Shown: one piece after another, positions 33,942 through 42,167 of the stretch
Layout: each line of letters opens with the position of its first letter
Numbering within the stretch: the stretch's first letter is position 1
Assembly (NCBI RefSeq): GCF_008064665.1
Contig: NZ_VRZA01000006.1
Span: 124,001 to 188,000 of the forward strand
DNA: 64,000 nt
Direction: 5' to 3'
Source: Parahaliea maris
GTDB taxonomy: Bacteria > Pseudomonadota > Gammaproteobacteria > Pseudomonadales > Halieaceae
Position numbers and translations under genes: made by a program
Notes under the pieces: generated by a model
Told to the model about the DNA's origin: nothing
The model's input: the letters and a program-made list of their open reading frames with translations, nothing else
Database searches by the model: none

Positions 33942-35690
33942 ATGAGCAAAATCGGCGAACTGCTGGTACAGCAGGGCAAAATTTCAGAGCGGGATGTGGA
34001 ACGCACCCTGCTGGCCCAGAACGAAATGGGCGATATGTTCGGGCAGGTGCTGATAAAGCTGGGCCTGGTGTCCGACCAGGACGTGGCCGAGGCCCTGTCG
34101 CGCCAGCTCGATATTCCCCTGCGCGAAGCCGCTGCCTACCCCGAGGAGCCTATCCGCCTGGACGGGGTTTCTCAGGAGTTCCTGTTCAGCAATGCGGTAG
34201 TGCCCGTCGCCATGGCAGGTGATCTCATCACCTTTGCCGCCACCGTCCCCCAGGACCCGTTTATCGCCAAGGCGCTGAGTATGGCGCTGGACAAGCCGGT
34301 GGCCATCCAGCTCGGGCTGGAGACGGACATCAGCAAAGCCCTGCAGCGCTACCTCCAGGCGGACGAGCAGGAGGAGGGCGACGAACTGTCCGACCAGTTC
34401 GCCGGCCAGAGTGACGACGAATTCATCGAGCATCTGCGGGACCTGGCCAGCGAGGCGCCGGTGATTCGCCTGGTCAACCAGATCATCCATCGGGCGGTGG
34501 ATATGGGGGCCTCGGATATCCATATCGAGCCCTTCGAGGACGGCCTGCACCTGCGCTACCGGGTGGACGGCGTGTTGCAGGAATCCCGGGACGCCCCTGC
34601 GCCCAGCCTGGCGCCGGCCATCGCCTCGCGGATCAAGCTGCTCTCACACATGAACATAGCGGAGCGTCGCCTGCCCCAGGACGGCCGCATCATGACCCGG
34701 GTCAAGGGTCACGAGCTCGATCTGCGGGTGTCCACCATTCCCACGGTACACGGTGAGAGTATCGTGATGCGGGTCCTGGACCGCGGCAGTATCCGCCTGA
34801 GCCTCACCGACATGGGCTTTTCCGAGGACACGCTGGCCCGCTACCAGACCCTGATCAACCGGCCCCACGGCGTACTGCTGATGACCGGGCCCACCGGTTC
34901 GGGGAAGACCACCACGCTCTATGCCTCGCTGGCCTCGCTGGATTCCGAGAAGCTCAAGATCATCACCGTGGAAGATCCGGTGGAGTACCAGCTGCAGGGC
35001 GTCAACCAGATCCAGGTGCAGTCCCAGATCGAGCTGAGCTTCGCCCGGGCCCTGCGCGCCATCCTGCGCCAGGACCCGGACATCATCATGATCGGTGAGA
35101 TGCGCGATACCGAGACGGCCCAGATTGGCGTGCAGTCGGCACTGACCGGCCACCTTGTGCTCTCGACCCTGCACACCAATACGGCCGCTGGCGCTATCAC
35201 CCGCCTCGAGGACATGGGGGTCGAGCGCTTCCTGATTACCTCTTCGGTCAATGGCGTGCTGGCGCAACGCCTGGTGCGAACCCTGTGCAAGCATTGCAAG
35301 CATGAGGTCGAACTGGATGACCAGACCATCAGGCATTACGGCCTGCAGCGCTTCCTGCCCCAGGGGCAGACCACGGTGTTCCAGGCCGCAGGCTGTGAAC
35401 ACTGCCTCGACACAGGATATGCCGGGCGGACTTCCATCCATGAGCTGTTCGTACTGGATGAAGACATGCACCGGGTGATCATGTCCGGCGCCGACGCCAC
35501 TCTGCTGCATGCCGCGGCCCGTAAACAGGGCATGATCACGCTGTACGAGGATGGCCTGCGCAAGGTGGTGGCGGGCAAGACCTCGCTGGAAGAGGTGATG
35601 CGGGTCACCCAGGACCAGACCGAATCCGAGGAAGAGGCCGCCGAGATGGCCGCCCAGTTAGCCGCTCACCTCGACCAGCCGGCGGCCTGA
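33942..35690 (+). CDS. gspE: Type II secretion ATPase GspE
   Basis: A 582-residue secretion ATPase. N-terminal N1E/MshEN-like region (about 1-150), then the Walker A GPTGSGKTT (about 316-324), an Asp box in ITVEDPVEY, a Walker B in DIIMIGEMRD and a His box in STLHTNTAAGA. A tetracysteine zinc module is present as CKHC followed by CEHC near residues 450-490, typical of GspE. It powers pseudopilus assembly from the cytoplasm. ATG 33942 is preferred because the protein then begins MSKIGELLVQQGKIS; a longer in-frame version has no matching N-terminus. It heads an eleven-gene operon. Confidence 0.95.
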   Translation: MSKIGELLVQQGKISERDVERTLLAQNEMGDMFGQVLIKLGLVSDQDVAEALSRQLDIPLREAAAYPEEPIRLDGVSQEFLFSNAVVPVAMAGDLITFAATVPQDPFIAKALSMALDKPVAIQLGLETDISKALQRYLQADEQEEGDELSDQFAGQSDDEFIEHLRDLASEAPVIRLVNQIIHRAVDMGASDIHIEPFEDGLHLRYRVDGVLQESRDAPAPSLAPAIASRIKLLSHMNIAERRLPQDGRIMTRVKGHELDLRVSTIPTVHGESIVMRVLDRGSIRLSLTDMGFSEDTLARYQTLINRPHGVLLMTGPTGSGKTTTLYASLASLDSEKLKIITVEDPVEYQLQGVNQIQVQSQIELSFARALRAILRQDPDIIMIGEMRDTETAQIGVQSALTGHLVLSTLHTNTAAGAITRLEDMGVERFLITSSVNGVLAQRLVRTLCKHCKHEVELDDQTIRHYGLQRFLPQGQTTVFQAAGCEHCLDTGYAGRTSIHELFVLDEDMHRVIMSGADATLLHAAARKQGMITLYEDGLRKVVAGKTSLEEVMRVTQDQTESEEEAAEMAAQLAAHLDQPAA

Positions 35691-35694
35691 TCCC

Positions 35695-36900
35695 GTGCCT
35701 CACTTTGTGTACAAGGCTATTGGCCGTGACGGCAAGGCCACCGAGGGTGGTATCGAGGCTGATGGCCTGGAGGTCGCTTCACGCCAGTTGCGCAGCAAGG
35801 GCCTGACCCTGCTGAAACTCGAGCCGGGCATGGCCGCTGCCAACAGCGGCAAGGCCGCCGGAAAAGCCCCGGGTCGCCAGGAAGTGCTGTCGATGACCAC
35901 CGAGCTGGCCGTACTGCTGCGCGCGGGCCTGCCGCTGGACCGGGCCCTCAAGGTGCTGATCGATATGGCGGCCGAGCCCGCCATGCACGGGCTGCTCAAC
36001 GACCTGCTGAAGGACGTCAAGGGCGGCAAGGCGCTGAGTCAGGCCCTGCAGCCTCACGAAAACATCTTTGGTTCCTTCTATATCAACATGGTGCGCTCGG
36101 GCGAGGCCAGTGGCCATCTTTCCGCCGTGCTGGACCGGCTGGTGGAGTACCTGGAGAACGCCAAGGCCAATCGCGATGCGGTGGTCTCGGCTCTGATTTA
36201 TCCGGCCATCCTGCTGGTGGTGTCGGTGCTCTCCATTTTTGTCATGCTGGGCTTTGTCGTTCCCCAGTTTGAAACACTGTTCGAGGACATGGGAGATGCC
36301 CTGCCCGCCATGACACAAATGGTGATCGCCGGTGCGGATTTCGTGAAATCCTGGGGCTGGCTGCTGGCCATCGCGGTGGCCGGTGCTGTGGTCTATACCC
36401 GAAGCTGGCTGCGCACCGCTGCCGGGCGCGAAACCCTGCACAAGCGCATGCTGGGAATGCCCCTTGCCGGGGGGATCGTTTTCGAGTTCGAGATGTCCAA
36501 GTTCGCCCGCACGGTGGGCACCCTGGTGGGCAATGGGGTATCCCTGTTGAAGGCGATCTCCATTGCCATCGATACGGTGGACAACACGGTGCTGAAAGAG
36601 GCGCTCGGAGTGTTGCCTCCCGCGGTCAAGGCAGGCAAGCGCATGTCCGTCGCCCTGGAAGAGACCAAAATGTTTACCCCGATGGTCATCCAGATGACGC
36701 GGGTGGGTGAGGAGTCCGGCAGTCTGGACAAGATGATGCTGGAGCTGGCCAAGGTATTTGATGATCACGTGCAGTCGGGCGTCAAGCGCGGCCTGACCCT
36801 GTTGGAGCCGGTACTCATCCTGGGGATGGGGGCGATCATAGCGGTCATCATTATCGCCATCCTGATGGGCATCCTGTCGGTCAATGATCTGGCAGCCTAG
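35695..36900 (+). CDS. gspF: Type II secretion inner-membrane protein GspF
   Basis: A 401-residue GspF/PilC-family platform protein. It has the usual two repeats, each ending in hydrophobic segments (about residues 165-190 and 215-240, then 375-398), the N-terminal MPHFVYKAIGRDGKATEG and the repeat motif F/M-VRSGEASG at about 135-145, with its counterpart RVGEESGSLD. It starts at GTG four bases after gspE. It sits in the inner membrane and links GspE movement to pseudopilin insertion. Confidence 0.95.
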   Translation: MPHFVYKAIGRDGKATEGGIEADGLEVASRQLRSKGLTLLKLEPGMAAANSGKAAGKAPGRQEVLSMTTELAVLLRAGLPLDRALKVLIDMAAEPAMHGLLNDLLKDVKGGKALSQALQPHENIFGSFYINMVRSGEASGHLSAVLDRLVEYLENAKANRDAVVSALIYPAILLVVSVLSIFVMLGFVVPQFETLFEDMGDALPAMTQMVIAGADFVKSWGWLLAIAVAGAVVYTRSWLRTAAGRETLHKRMLGMPLAGGIVFEFEMSKFARTVGTLVGNGVSLLKAISIAIDTVDNTVLKEALGVLPPAVKAGKRMSVALEETKMFTPMVIQMTRVGEESGSLDKMMLELAKVFDDHVQSGVKRGLTLLEPVLILGMGAIIAVIIIAILMGILSVNDLAA

Positions 36901-36930
36901 GGCGTGGCTTCCCTGACATATTTGAACAAT

Positions 36931-36946
36931 CCCCGCGCAGGCGGGG
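36931..36946 (+). promoter_or_regulatory. Small GC hairpin between gspF and gspG
   Basis: CCCCGC (36931-36936), loop GCAG, GCGGGG (36941-36946), in an 80-base gap. No T run follows, so it is unlikely to stop transcription fully. It could stabilise the gspG end of a processed message, which would fit the higher need for the major pseudopilin. Confidence 0.4.
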
Positions 36947-36980
36947 GCCAGTATTCCGAATCCTGCGAGGACAATTAAAA

Positions 36981-37415
36981 ATGAAGCATCACCGTAACCA
37001 ATCCCGTCGCCAGCGCGGCTTCACCCTGATGGAACTGCTGGTGGTACTCGCCATCCTGGGCCTGTTGATGAGCCTTGTCGGGCCGCGGGTCCTGAACCAG
37101 CTGGGTGGCGCCAAGACCAAAACGGCGGGTATCCAGGTCAAGGATCTGGAGCAGTCGCTGGAGATGTACAAGCTGGATGTCGGGCGCTTTCCCTCCAACT
37201 CCGAGGGCCTTGACGCCCTGGTGCGCAAACCCTCCGGCGCCGCTGGCTGGAATGGCCCCTACCTGAAGTCCAAAGACGTTCCTCTCGACCCCTGGAACCG
37301 GGAGTACCATTACAAGTACCCGGGCGAGCGGTCGGAGGTGGACATCTTTAGCTACGGCCAGAATGGCGTGCCGGGCGGTGAAGGTGAAGACACTGACGTG
37401 GGCAACTGGCGCTAA
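36981..37415 (+). CDS. gspG: Major pseudopilin GspG
   Basis: A 144-residue pseudopilin. The prepilin peptidase site RRQRG^FTLMELLVVLAILG has Glu at +5, and the C-terminal domain contains the calcium-binding GspG pattern (PSNSEGLDALV, PLDPWNREYHYKYPG, DIFSYGQNG). It forms the pseudopilus shaft. A TGCGAGGA ribosome site precedes the ATG. Its 3' end overlaps the annotated gspH frame. Confidence 0.95.
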   Translation: MKHHRNQSRRQRGFTLMELLVVLAILGLLMSLVGPRVLNQLGGAKTKTAGIQVKDLEQSLEMYKLDVGRFPSNSEGLDALVRKPSGAAGWNGPYLKSKDVPLDPWNREYHYKYPGERSEVDIFSYGQNGVPGGEGEDTDVGNWR

Positions 37416-37893
37416 GGCGCAGCCGACAACACAGGTGTTCCGCCGGTCACAACCCGCGAGGGGTTTCACTCTGCTGGAGCTGGTGGTGGCGCTCGCCATC
37501 GCTGGCCTGCTGATGGCATTGGTGGTGCCCGCTGCCGGGCGCCTGTATTCGGGTATGCAGTACCGGGAGGGTATTCGCGAGGCCATGACTGTGCTGACCG
37601 CGGCGCGCATGCGTGCAATTACCTCCGGAAAACCCCAGGATGTGGAGGTCCGTCCGGACAAGCGCAGCATTTACTACGCGGGTAAAACCCACACCTTGCC
37701 GTCGGGTGTGACGATGGCAGTTCACTCGGCCCGTGAGCTGAACCGGGAGGGTACCGGGGTAATCCGGTTTTATCCCGAAGGCGGCGCTTCGGGCGGCGGT
37801 ATCGATATCGAGAGTTCCCGCGGAGACGGGGTCAGTGTGGAAGTGGACTGGCTCACCGGAGCCGTGAGCCAGGCGCGTTATGCGAGCAACTGA
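37363..37893 (+). CDS. gspH: Minor pseudopilin GspH
   Basis: A type IV pseudopilin-like protein with processing site QPARG^FTLLELVVAL. The longest frame starts at ATG 37363, 53 bases inside gspG, giving 176 residues and an unusually long leader of about 33 residues. Alternative GTG starts at 37378 and 37384 or one near 37435 (leader MFRRSQPARG) are equally possible, and the last gives the most ordinary leader. GspH is a minor pseudopilin near the pseudopilus tip. The 3' end overlaps gspI by 14 bases. Confidence 0.85.
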   Translation: MACRAVKVKTLTWATGAKAQPTTQVFRRSQPARGFTLLELVVALAIAGLLMALVVPAAGRLYSGMQYREGIREAMTVLTAARMRAITSGKPQDVEVRPDKRSIYYAGKTHTLPSGVTMAVHSARELNREGTGVIRFYPEGGASGGGIDIESSRGDGVSVEVDWLTGAVSQARYASN

Positions 37894-38299
37894 TTTCAGG
37901 GCGTCTCGCGCGCGCCGCCCCCATCGGCAGCGCGGCTTTTCCCTGCTGGAAATGGTAGTAGCCATTGCCGTGCTGGGGGTGTCCCTCGGCGCCCTGTACC
38001 AGGCAGCCGGAGGCGCGTCGCGCAATATTCGCACGGATGAAAAATACGCTTTTGGCGTTGAGCTCGCTCAGTCCCTGCTGGCGGATGTCGCCCAGGTGCC
38101 CGTGAGTGGCTTCCGCGATGGCGGAGCAACAGAAGGCGGTTTTCTGTGGGAGGTGGTGGCGACCCCGCTGCCTCAGATAGAGAAGGGTCTACCTGCCGGT
38201 GTGCTGCAGGATGTCGAAGTGGTAGTGGCCTGGCAGGATGGCCGTCATCGTCGGGAGGTGCGTCTGAACTCGGTGGTCGAGGGAGTGCAAACACGCTGA
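37880..38299 (+). CDS. gspI: Minor pseudopilin GspI
   Basis: A 139-residue minor pseudopilin. The processing site is HRQRG^FSLLEMVVAIAVLG, with Glu at +5, and the GspI-like soluble domain contains DGRHRREVRLNSVV near the C-terminus. GspI is the core of the GspI-J-K tip complex. It starts inside the end of gspH and its TGA overlaps the gspJ ATG by one base, so expression of H, I and J is coupled. Confidence 0.92.
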   Translation: MRATDFRASRARRPHRQRGFSLLEMVVAIAVLGVSLGALYQAAGGASRNIRTDEKYAFGVELAQSLLADVAQVPVSGFRDGGATEGGFLWEVVATPLPQIEKGLPAGVLQDVEVVVAWQDGRHRREVRLNSVVEGVQTR

Positions 38300-38928
38300 T
38301 GGCCGGCTCTGCTCCCAGGTTACCGCGCGCCACCATGCCGGGTTTTACCCTGGTGGAGGTGGTGGTGGCCCTGTCCATCCTGTCGATGATCATGCTGGCG
38401 ACGGTCACTGCACTGCGCACCTTTGGGCGCACGCAGGCTACCCTGCAGTCGGTCACTGAGCGCGTTGACGAGGTGCGCCTGGGCAGCAGCCTCTTGCGGG
38501 ACCTGGTGGCCTCGGCCGTCGTGGGTACAGAGGGTGGCAGTGGCGGCCTGGGCCTGGGTGGCTCAGGTGGAAGCTCACGTCAGGCCCTGATGCGTGGTGA
38601 CGACGACAGCGTTATCTGGCGCGCTACGGTGTTGTTCGGTGAGTCCTATGGCGGTGCCTATGTCCTGCGCCTCGGGCGAGCCGATGACGAACTGGTGCTC
38701 GCCTGGAGCGACCAGCCGGACCTGCCCGAGGACATCGACTGGAGCCGGGCACCGTCGAAAACCGTGGTCAGCGGACTGCAGGATTTTTCGGTCGGCTATC
38801 GCGAGGCTTACGGCGAACCCTGGACAAGCGAGTGGACGGGAGAGGGGACGCCACTCCTGGTGCGCTTCAGGATAAAAACCCGTGATCGCTACTGGCCGGA
38901 CCTTGTTGCCCTGGTGCCGGGTAAATGA
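38299..38928 (+). CDS. gspJ: Minor pseudopilin GspJ
   Basis: A 209-residue minor pseudopilin with site TMPG^FTLVEVVVALSILSM and a glycine/serine-rich insertion (about residues 78-95: GGSGGLGLGGSGGSS). The C-terminal RFRIKTRDRYWPDLVALVPG is GspJ-like. ATG 38299 overlaps the gspI stop; a longer upstream frame without leader character is rejected. The gspK ATG overlaps its stop by four bases. Confidence 0.9.
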   Translation: MAGSAPRLPRATMPGFTLVEVVVALSILSMIMLATVTALRTFGRTQATLQSVTERVDEVRLGSSLLRDLVASAVVGTEGGSGGLGLGGSGGSSRQALMRGDDDSVIWRATVLFGESYGGAYVLRLGRADDELVLAWSDQPDLPEDIDWSRAPSKTVVSGLQDFSVGYREAYGEPWTSEWTGEGTPLLVRFRIKTRDRYWPDLVALVPGK

Positions 38929-39791
38929 CCAGGGAATTTTTACCGCGGCAGGGCCGTCAACCTGTACGTCAGGCCGGTGTGGCGCTGGCGATGGTGGTGT
39001 GGTTTCTGGCAGCCATGTCTTTGCTGGTGGCGGGTATCGTGCACCAGGGCCGTATCGACAGCCGCCTGACGCAGGCGCACCTGGCGCGGGCCAAGGCGGT
39101 TGCTTCAGGAGATGGCGCCAGTCAGCTGATGATGGCGCAGTTCACCCGGGCGCAGTCTACCCGGGCACAATCCGGGCGGGCGCCGGGTGAGCAGGGGCGC
39201 GTTATGCGCGCCAGTTTCGAACTCGGCGACACCGAAGTGGATGTGACGCTGACGCCGGCGTCGGGCTTGCTGGACATCTACAGCGCGCCGCCGCAGGTAC
39301 TGGCGCAACTGTTTGCCCGACGCGGGAATCTGCCGATGGGTGAGGCACAACGGCTGGCGGACAATGTGGTACAGTTGCGCACGCCCGTCAATCGGGGCGA
39401 AGGGCCAGTTCTGACCCGCATGAGTACGCAGGAAGACATGCTGAAAGTGCCCGGATTCAACCGGGTGCTGCTGGACGCTTTGCGCGATGATATTCGCGCG
39501 GTCTCCGGTGGTGCCGGGTTCAACTGGGCGGCGGCACCGGATGAACTGCTGAGCGCGGTTCAGGGTGCAAACCAGCGTGCTGCGGACCGGGTGATGTCCC
39601 GGCGAGCGGAGAATGGCGGCCCGGGTGCTGCCGGGCAAAACGACAGCCACTACCGGGTCGACGCGGTAGTGCATTACGGTGGGCGCTCCTGGTTGCGCCG
39701 GCGCTGGGTAGTGATGAGCGGTGCCCCGGGGTCGCGCCTGGGCTGGCGCTTCCTGCGAACCGAGAGCCCGCGGGTGATTGCACAACAATGA
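38925..39791 (+). CDS. gspK: Tip pseudopilin GspK
   Basis: A 288-residue GspK-type protein. The leader ends RQAG^VALAMVVWFLAAM; like other GspK it lacks Glu at +5, and it has the large alpha-helical insertion of the family (LDIYSAPPQVLAQLF, MSTQEDMLKVPGFN). GspK caps the pseudopilus together with I and J. The start overlaps gspJ by four bases. An ALARAKAVASGDG-rich helix follows the membrane segment. Confidence 0.9.
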   Translation: MTREFLPRQGRQPVRQAGVALAMVVWFLAAMSLLVAGIVHQGRIDSRLTQAHLARAKAVASGDGASQLMMAQFTRAQSTRAQSGRAPGEQGRVMRASFELGDTEVDVTLTPASGLLDIYSAPPQVLAQLFARRGNLPMGEAQRLADNVVQLRTPVNRGEGPVLTRMSTQEDMLKVPGFNRVLLDALRDDIRAVSGGAGFNWAAAPDELLSAVQGANQRAADRVMSRRAENGGPGAAGQNDSHYRVDAVVHYGGRSWLRRRWVVMSGAPGSRLGWRFLRTESPRVIAQQ

Positions 39792-39819
39792 ATTGGGACA
39801 GGGAAATAAACGCAGCGAC

Positions 39820-40875
39820 ATGCTAGATGCAAGCCAGAAATGGCAATTGTTCGGCTTCGATGTTCGGGAGATCGGCAAATACTGGCAGCACGCCTGGGCG
39901 GAATTTCTCTGGGGCGATCGCTCGCCGGTGCGTGCCCATCTCGACGAAGTGGTACGCCTGCGGGCACCTGCCGGCGACGCCCGCTTCTATCACGGCGGGG
40001 AGCAAGTCGATCCCGGTAGCGCCGAACTCTGTGAAGCCATTGAGCTCCCCGCCGACCTGGTGCTGTCGCGCTCACTGCGCCTGCCGTTGGCGGCCGAGGC
40101 GGACCTCGATTCAGTCATGCGGCTGGAGGTGGCCTCCAGCAGTCCTTTTCCTGGCGATGATACGGCGGCGGGCTGGACCGTTCAGGCCCGGGAGGAGTCC
40201 TTTCTGAGGGTGCAGTTGGCCATCGCCTCGCTGAGCGCGACTATGGGCTACCTGGGAAGCGAGTACGACATCCACCGGGTGGATGAAGTGGAAGTCTGGG
40301 CCGAAGGGCCCGAACGGCCGATCGTATTACGTGGGTTTGGCGAGAGCCAGCGCCTGACGCGTTACAAGCGCCGCCTGCTGCGCATCGGCTCGCTGCTCGG
40401 CGTCGGCCTCGCGCTGGTGCTGGCGATGTTGCTGGTGGCTGCCGGCGGCAAATTCCTCGAACTGCGTCATGTGGAGTCCCTCGCTCAGTCGGTGCAGGTG
40501 GATTCGGCAGAAGCCCAGTCCGCGAAGACGGCACTGCAAACGGCCAACGAAACTGCCGGGAAGATGAACGAGGTGCTGGTCCAGTACCCCAATCCTCATT
40601 TCGAACTGGCCCGGATCAGTGCCCTTCTGGGTGACGACGCCTATATCTCCCAGTTCACCATGCGCGGCAACGAGATTCGTTTGCGCGGCAGGGCAACCGA
40701 TGCCGCCGGAGTGATGCAGAAGCTCAGTGGAGTAAGGGCGTTTGCCGAGGTCTCGTCTCCCGCCGCTATCACCCGAATAGCCAACACGGGGCTGGAACAG
40801 TTCACCATCAATATCAAGTTGCGAACCGATGCATCGGCTGAGGGTGATGGTGATGGTGGGGAGAGCGCGTCGTGA
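39820..40875 (+). CDS. gspL: Type II secretion protein GspL
   Basis: A 351-residue protein with a cytoplasmic N-terminal domain, one membrane segment (about residues 192-215: LLGVGLALVLAMLLVAA) and a periplasmic domain with PilN-like features. GspL recruits GspE and binds GspM. ATG 39820 is chosen over a TTG at 39778 inside gspK; the spacing to gspK is then 28 bases and a GGGA lies upstream. The sequence diverges from E. coli-type GspL, so the call leans on position between gspK and gspM and on topology. Confidence 0.8.
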   Translation: MLDASQKWQLFGFDVREIGKYWQHAWAEFLWGDRSPVRAHLDEVVRLRAPAGDARFYHGGEQVDPGSAELCEAIELPADLVLSRSLRLPLAAEADLDSVMRLEVASSSPFPGDDTAAGWTVQAREESFLRVQLAIASLSATMGYLGSEYDIHRVDEVEVWAEGPERPIVLRGFGESQRLTRYKRRLLRIGSLLGVGLALVLAMLLVAAGGKFLELRHVESLAQSVQVDSAEAQSAKTALQTANETAGKMNEVLVQYPNPHFELARISALLGDDAYISQFTMRGNEIRLRGRATDAAGVMQKLSGVRAFAEVSSPAAITRIANTGLEQFTINIKLRTDASAEGDGDGGESAS

Positions 40876-41435
40876 GCTGGTTCCGTGACAACCGGCGCGA
40901 CGCCGTTTTCGTCGCTATCACCGTAGCGCTGCCCCTGTTCCTGTTTGTTTATTTTGCCCTGCAGTTGCTCTCCGTCAGGGCGGGCTACCAGGCGGATATC
41001 GAACGTGTGGCGCCCCGGGTCGCGCGGCTCGAGGGGATTCGGCAGCGCGAGAACGAACTCAAACAGGCGCTCAGCTCGGTAGACGGAACCGTGACCAACC
41101 TGGTGTATCCCCCGGGTCGGGACCGCGCCTCGGTGGCTGCGACCATGCAAAAGGATGTTCGCGAAATTCTGATAGATGCCGGCCTGGCGGTTGCCAACAG
41201 CCAGATATTGCCGGATGACAGCGACGAAGGATTCGAGGTCGTGCGGCTGGATGTCACCGTGTCGGGAGACCTCTCCGCCCTGGACGTGGCGCTGGCGGGC
41301 CTGAGCGCCTACCGTCCGCGGCTCATGATCGAGTCGCTGGATATCTGGCCGGAGCGGGCCACCCGCCGCAACCAGGATCCCGGGCAAACGGTAACGATTG
41401 GCATGCAGATGATGGCCTTGAAGGTGCGGTCGTGA
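40872..41435 (+). CDS. gspM: Type II secretion protein GspM
   Basis: A 187-residue bitopic protein. A single N-terminal membrane helix (about 12-34) is followed by a coiled-coil-like stretch (ARLEGIRQRENELKQAL) and a ferredoxin-like periplasmic domain. This layout fits subtype-b GspM, the partner of GspL. It starts at GTG overlapping gspL by four bases and ends overlapping the next gene the same way. Confidence 0.82.
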   Translation: MSWFRDNRRDAVFVAITVALPLFLFVYFALQLLSVRAGYQADIERVAPRVARLEGIRQRENELKQALSSVDGTVTNLVYPPGRDRASVAATMQKDVREILIDAGLAVANSQILPDDSDEGFEVVRLDVTVSGDLSALDVALAGLSAYRPRLMIESLDIWPERATRRNQDPGQTVTIGMQMMALKVRS

Positions 41436-42100
41436 GTTTCCTGGACCGCTACCGGGAGTCCTCTGAACCGTTGCGGACGGAGCGCAGGGTGGAGTTGGTG
41501 TGTCTCGGGCTGGGAGTGTTGCTTGCACTCCAGGTTGTCTGGGTTTTGCTGCGCGCGGTTGTGCCGGCCGGAATCGAACCTGTGTACCCCGCCGAGAGCT
41601 CACTGCGTGTGGCCGATATCCACTCGTTGAACGCCGTGGGCCAGAAGGAGAGCGCGGAGATTCGCTCCCGTCCGTTGTTCTGGGAAGGGCGCCGGCCCCA
41701 GGACAGTATTCCTGTCGAAGAGGATGCTCCTGTGGAGCAGAAGACGAAGCAGGGGCTGCCTCCCGTCAAGCTGCAGGGTGTGTTTGGCAGCCGGGGTGTG
41801 ATTGCGACCGTCAAGGGCAAGCAGGAGCGTTTGCTGGTAGGCGACGAGGTGGCGGGATGGACGTTGAAGGAAATCAAGCCAGACCTGGCGATCTTCGAAA
41901 GCAGCGGTCGTCGTGAGGAGGTTGGCCTGAAACGAAACGTAAGCGTTAGCGTGGGGTCTGTGGAAGAGGTCGGTCCTGGCCCTGGCCCTGGGCCACGCCC
42001 GGGACCGGGCGTGCCCGCAGCGCCAACAGGCAACTCCGAGGCCGCACCCGGGAAGATACCACCGGAGCCGCCTGCGAAGTTGGGCTTGGGTCGAATGTAA
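41432..42100 (+). CDS. GspN/GspC-like type II secretion protein
   Basis: A 222-residue bitopic protein with one membrane helix (about 24-45) and a periplasmic domain resembling the GspC homology region (LPPVKLQGVFGSRGVIATV, LLVGDEVAGWTL). GspC links the inner-membrane platform to the secretin. No other gspC is present in the operon, so this protein may play that part; in Xanthomonas-type clusters the equivalent is called XpsN. The C-terminus is a low-complexity Pro/Gly tail with a GPGPGPGPRPGPG run (about 182-194). GTG start overlapping gspM by four bases. Confidence 0.75.
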   Translation: MSFLDRYRESSEPLRTERRVELVCLGLGVLLALQVVWVLLRAVVPAGIEPVYPAESSLRVADIHSLNAVGQKESAEIRSRPLFWEGRRPQDSIPVEEDAPVEQKTKQGLPPVKLQGVFGSRGVIATVKGKQERLLVGDEVAGWTLKEIKPDLAIFESSGRREEVGLKRNVSVSVGSVEEVGPGPGPGPRPGPGVPAAPTGNSEAAPGKIPPEPPAKLGLGRM

Positions 42101-42167
42101 AACGATCGGTATCGGATGAATACAAGCCCGCGCAGCAGTGCGGGCCCTGGACCAGGAAATGAAGCAA

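Noticed and set aside
41980-42020. Pro/Gly repeat in the GspN-like gene as a phase-variable tract
   Set aside because: The encoding codons (CCT/CCC, GGC/GGG) vary and the run is short, so slippage is unlikely.
42138-42167. GTG or earlier ATG start for gspD
   Set aside because: The resulting N-terminus would add charged residues before the lipoprotein signal, and the AGGAA site fits ATG 42168.
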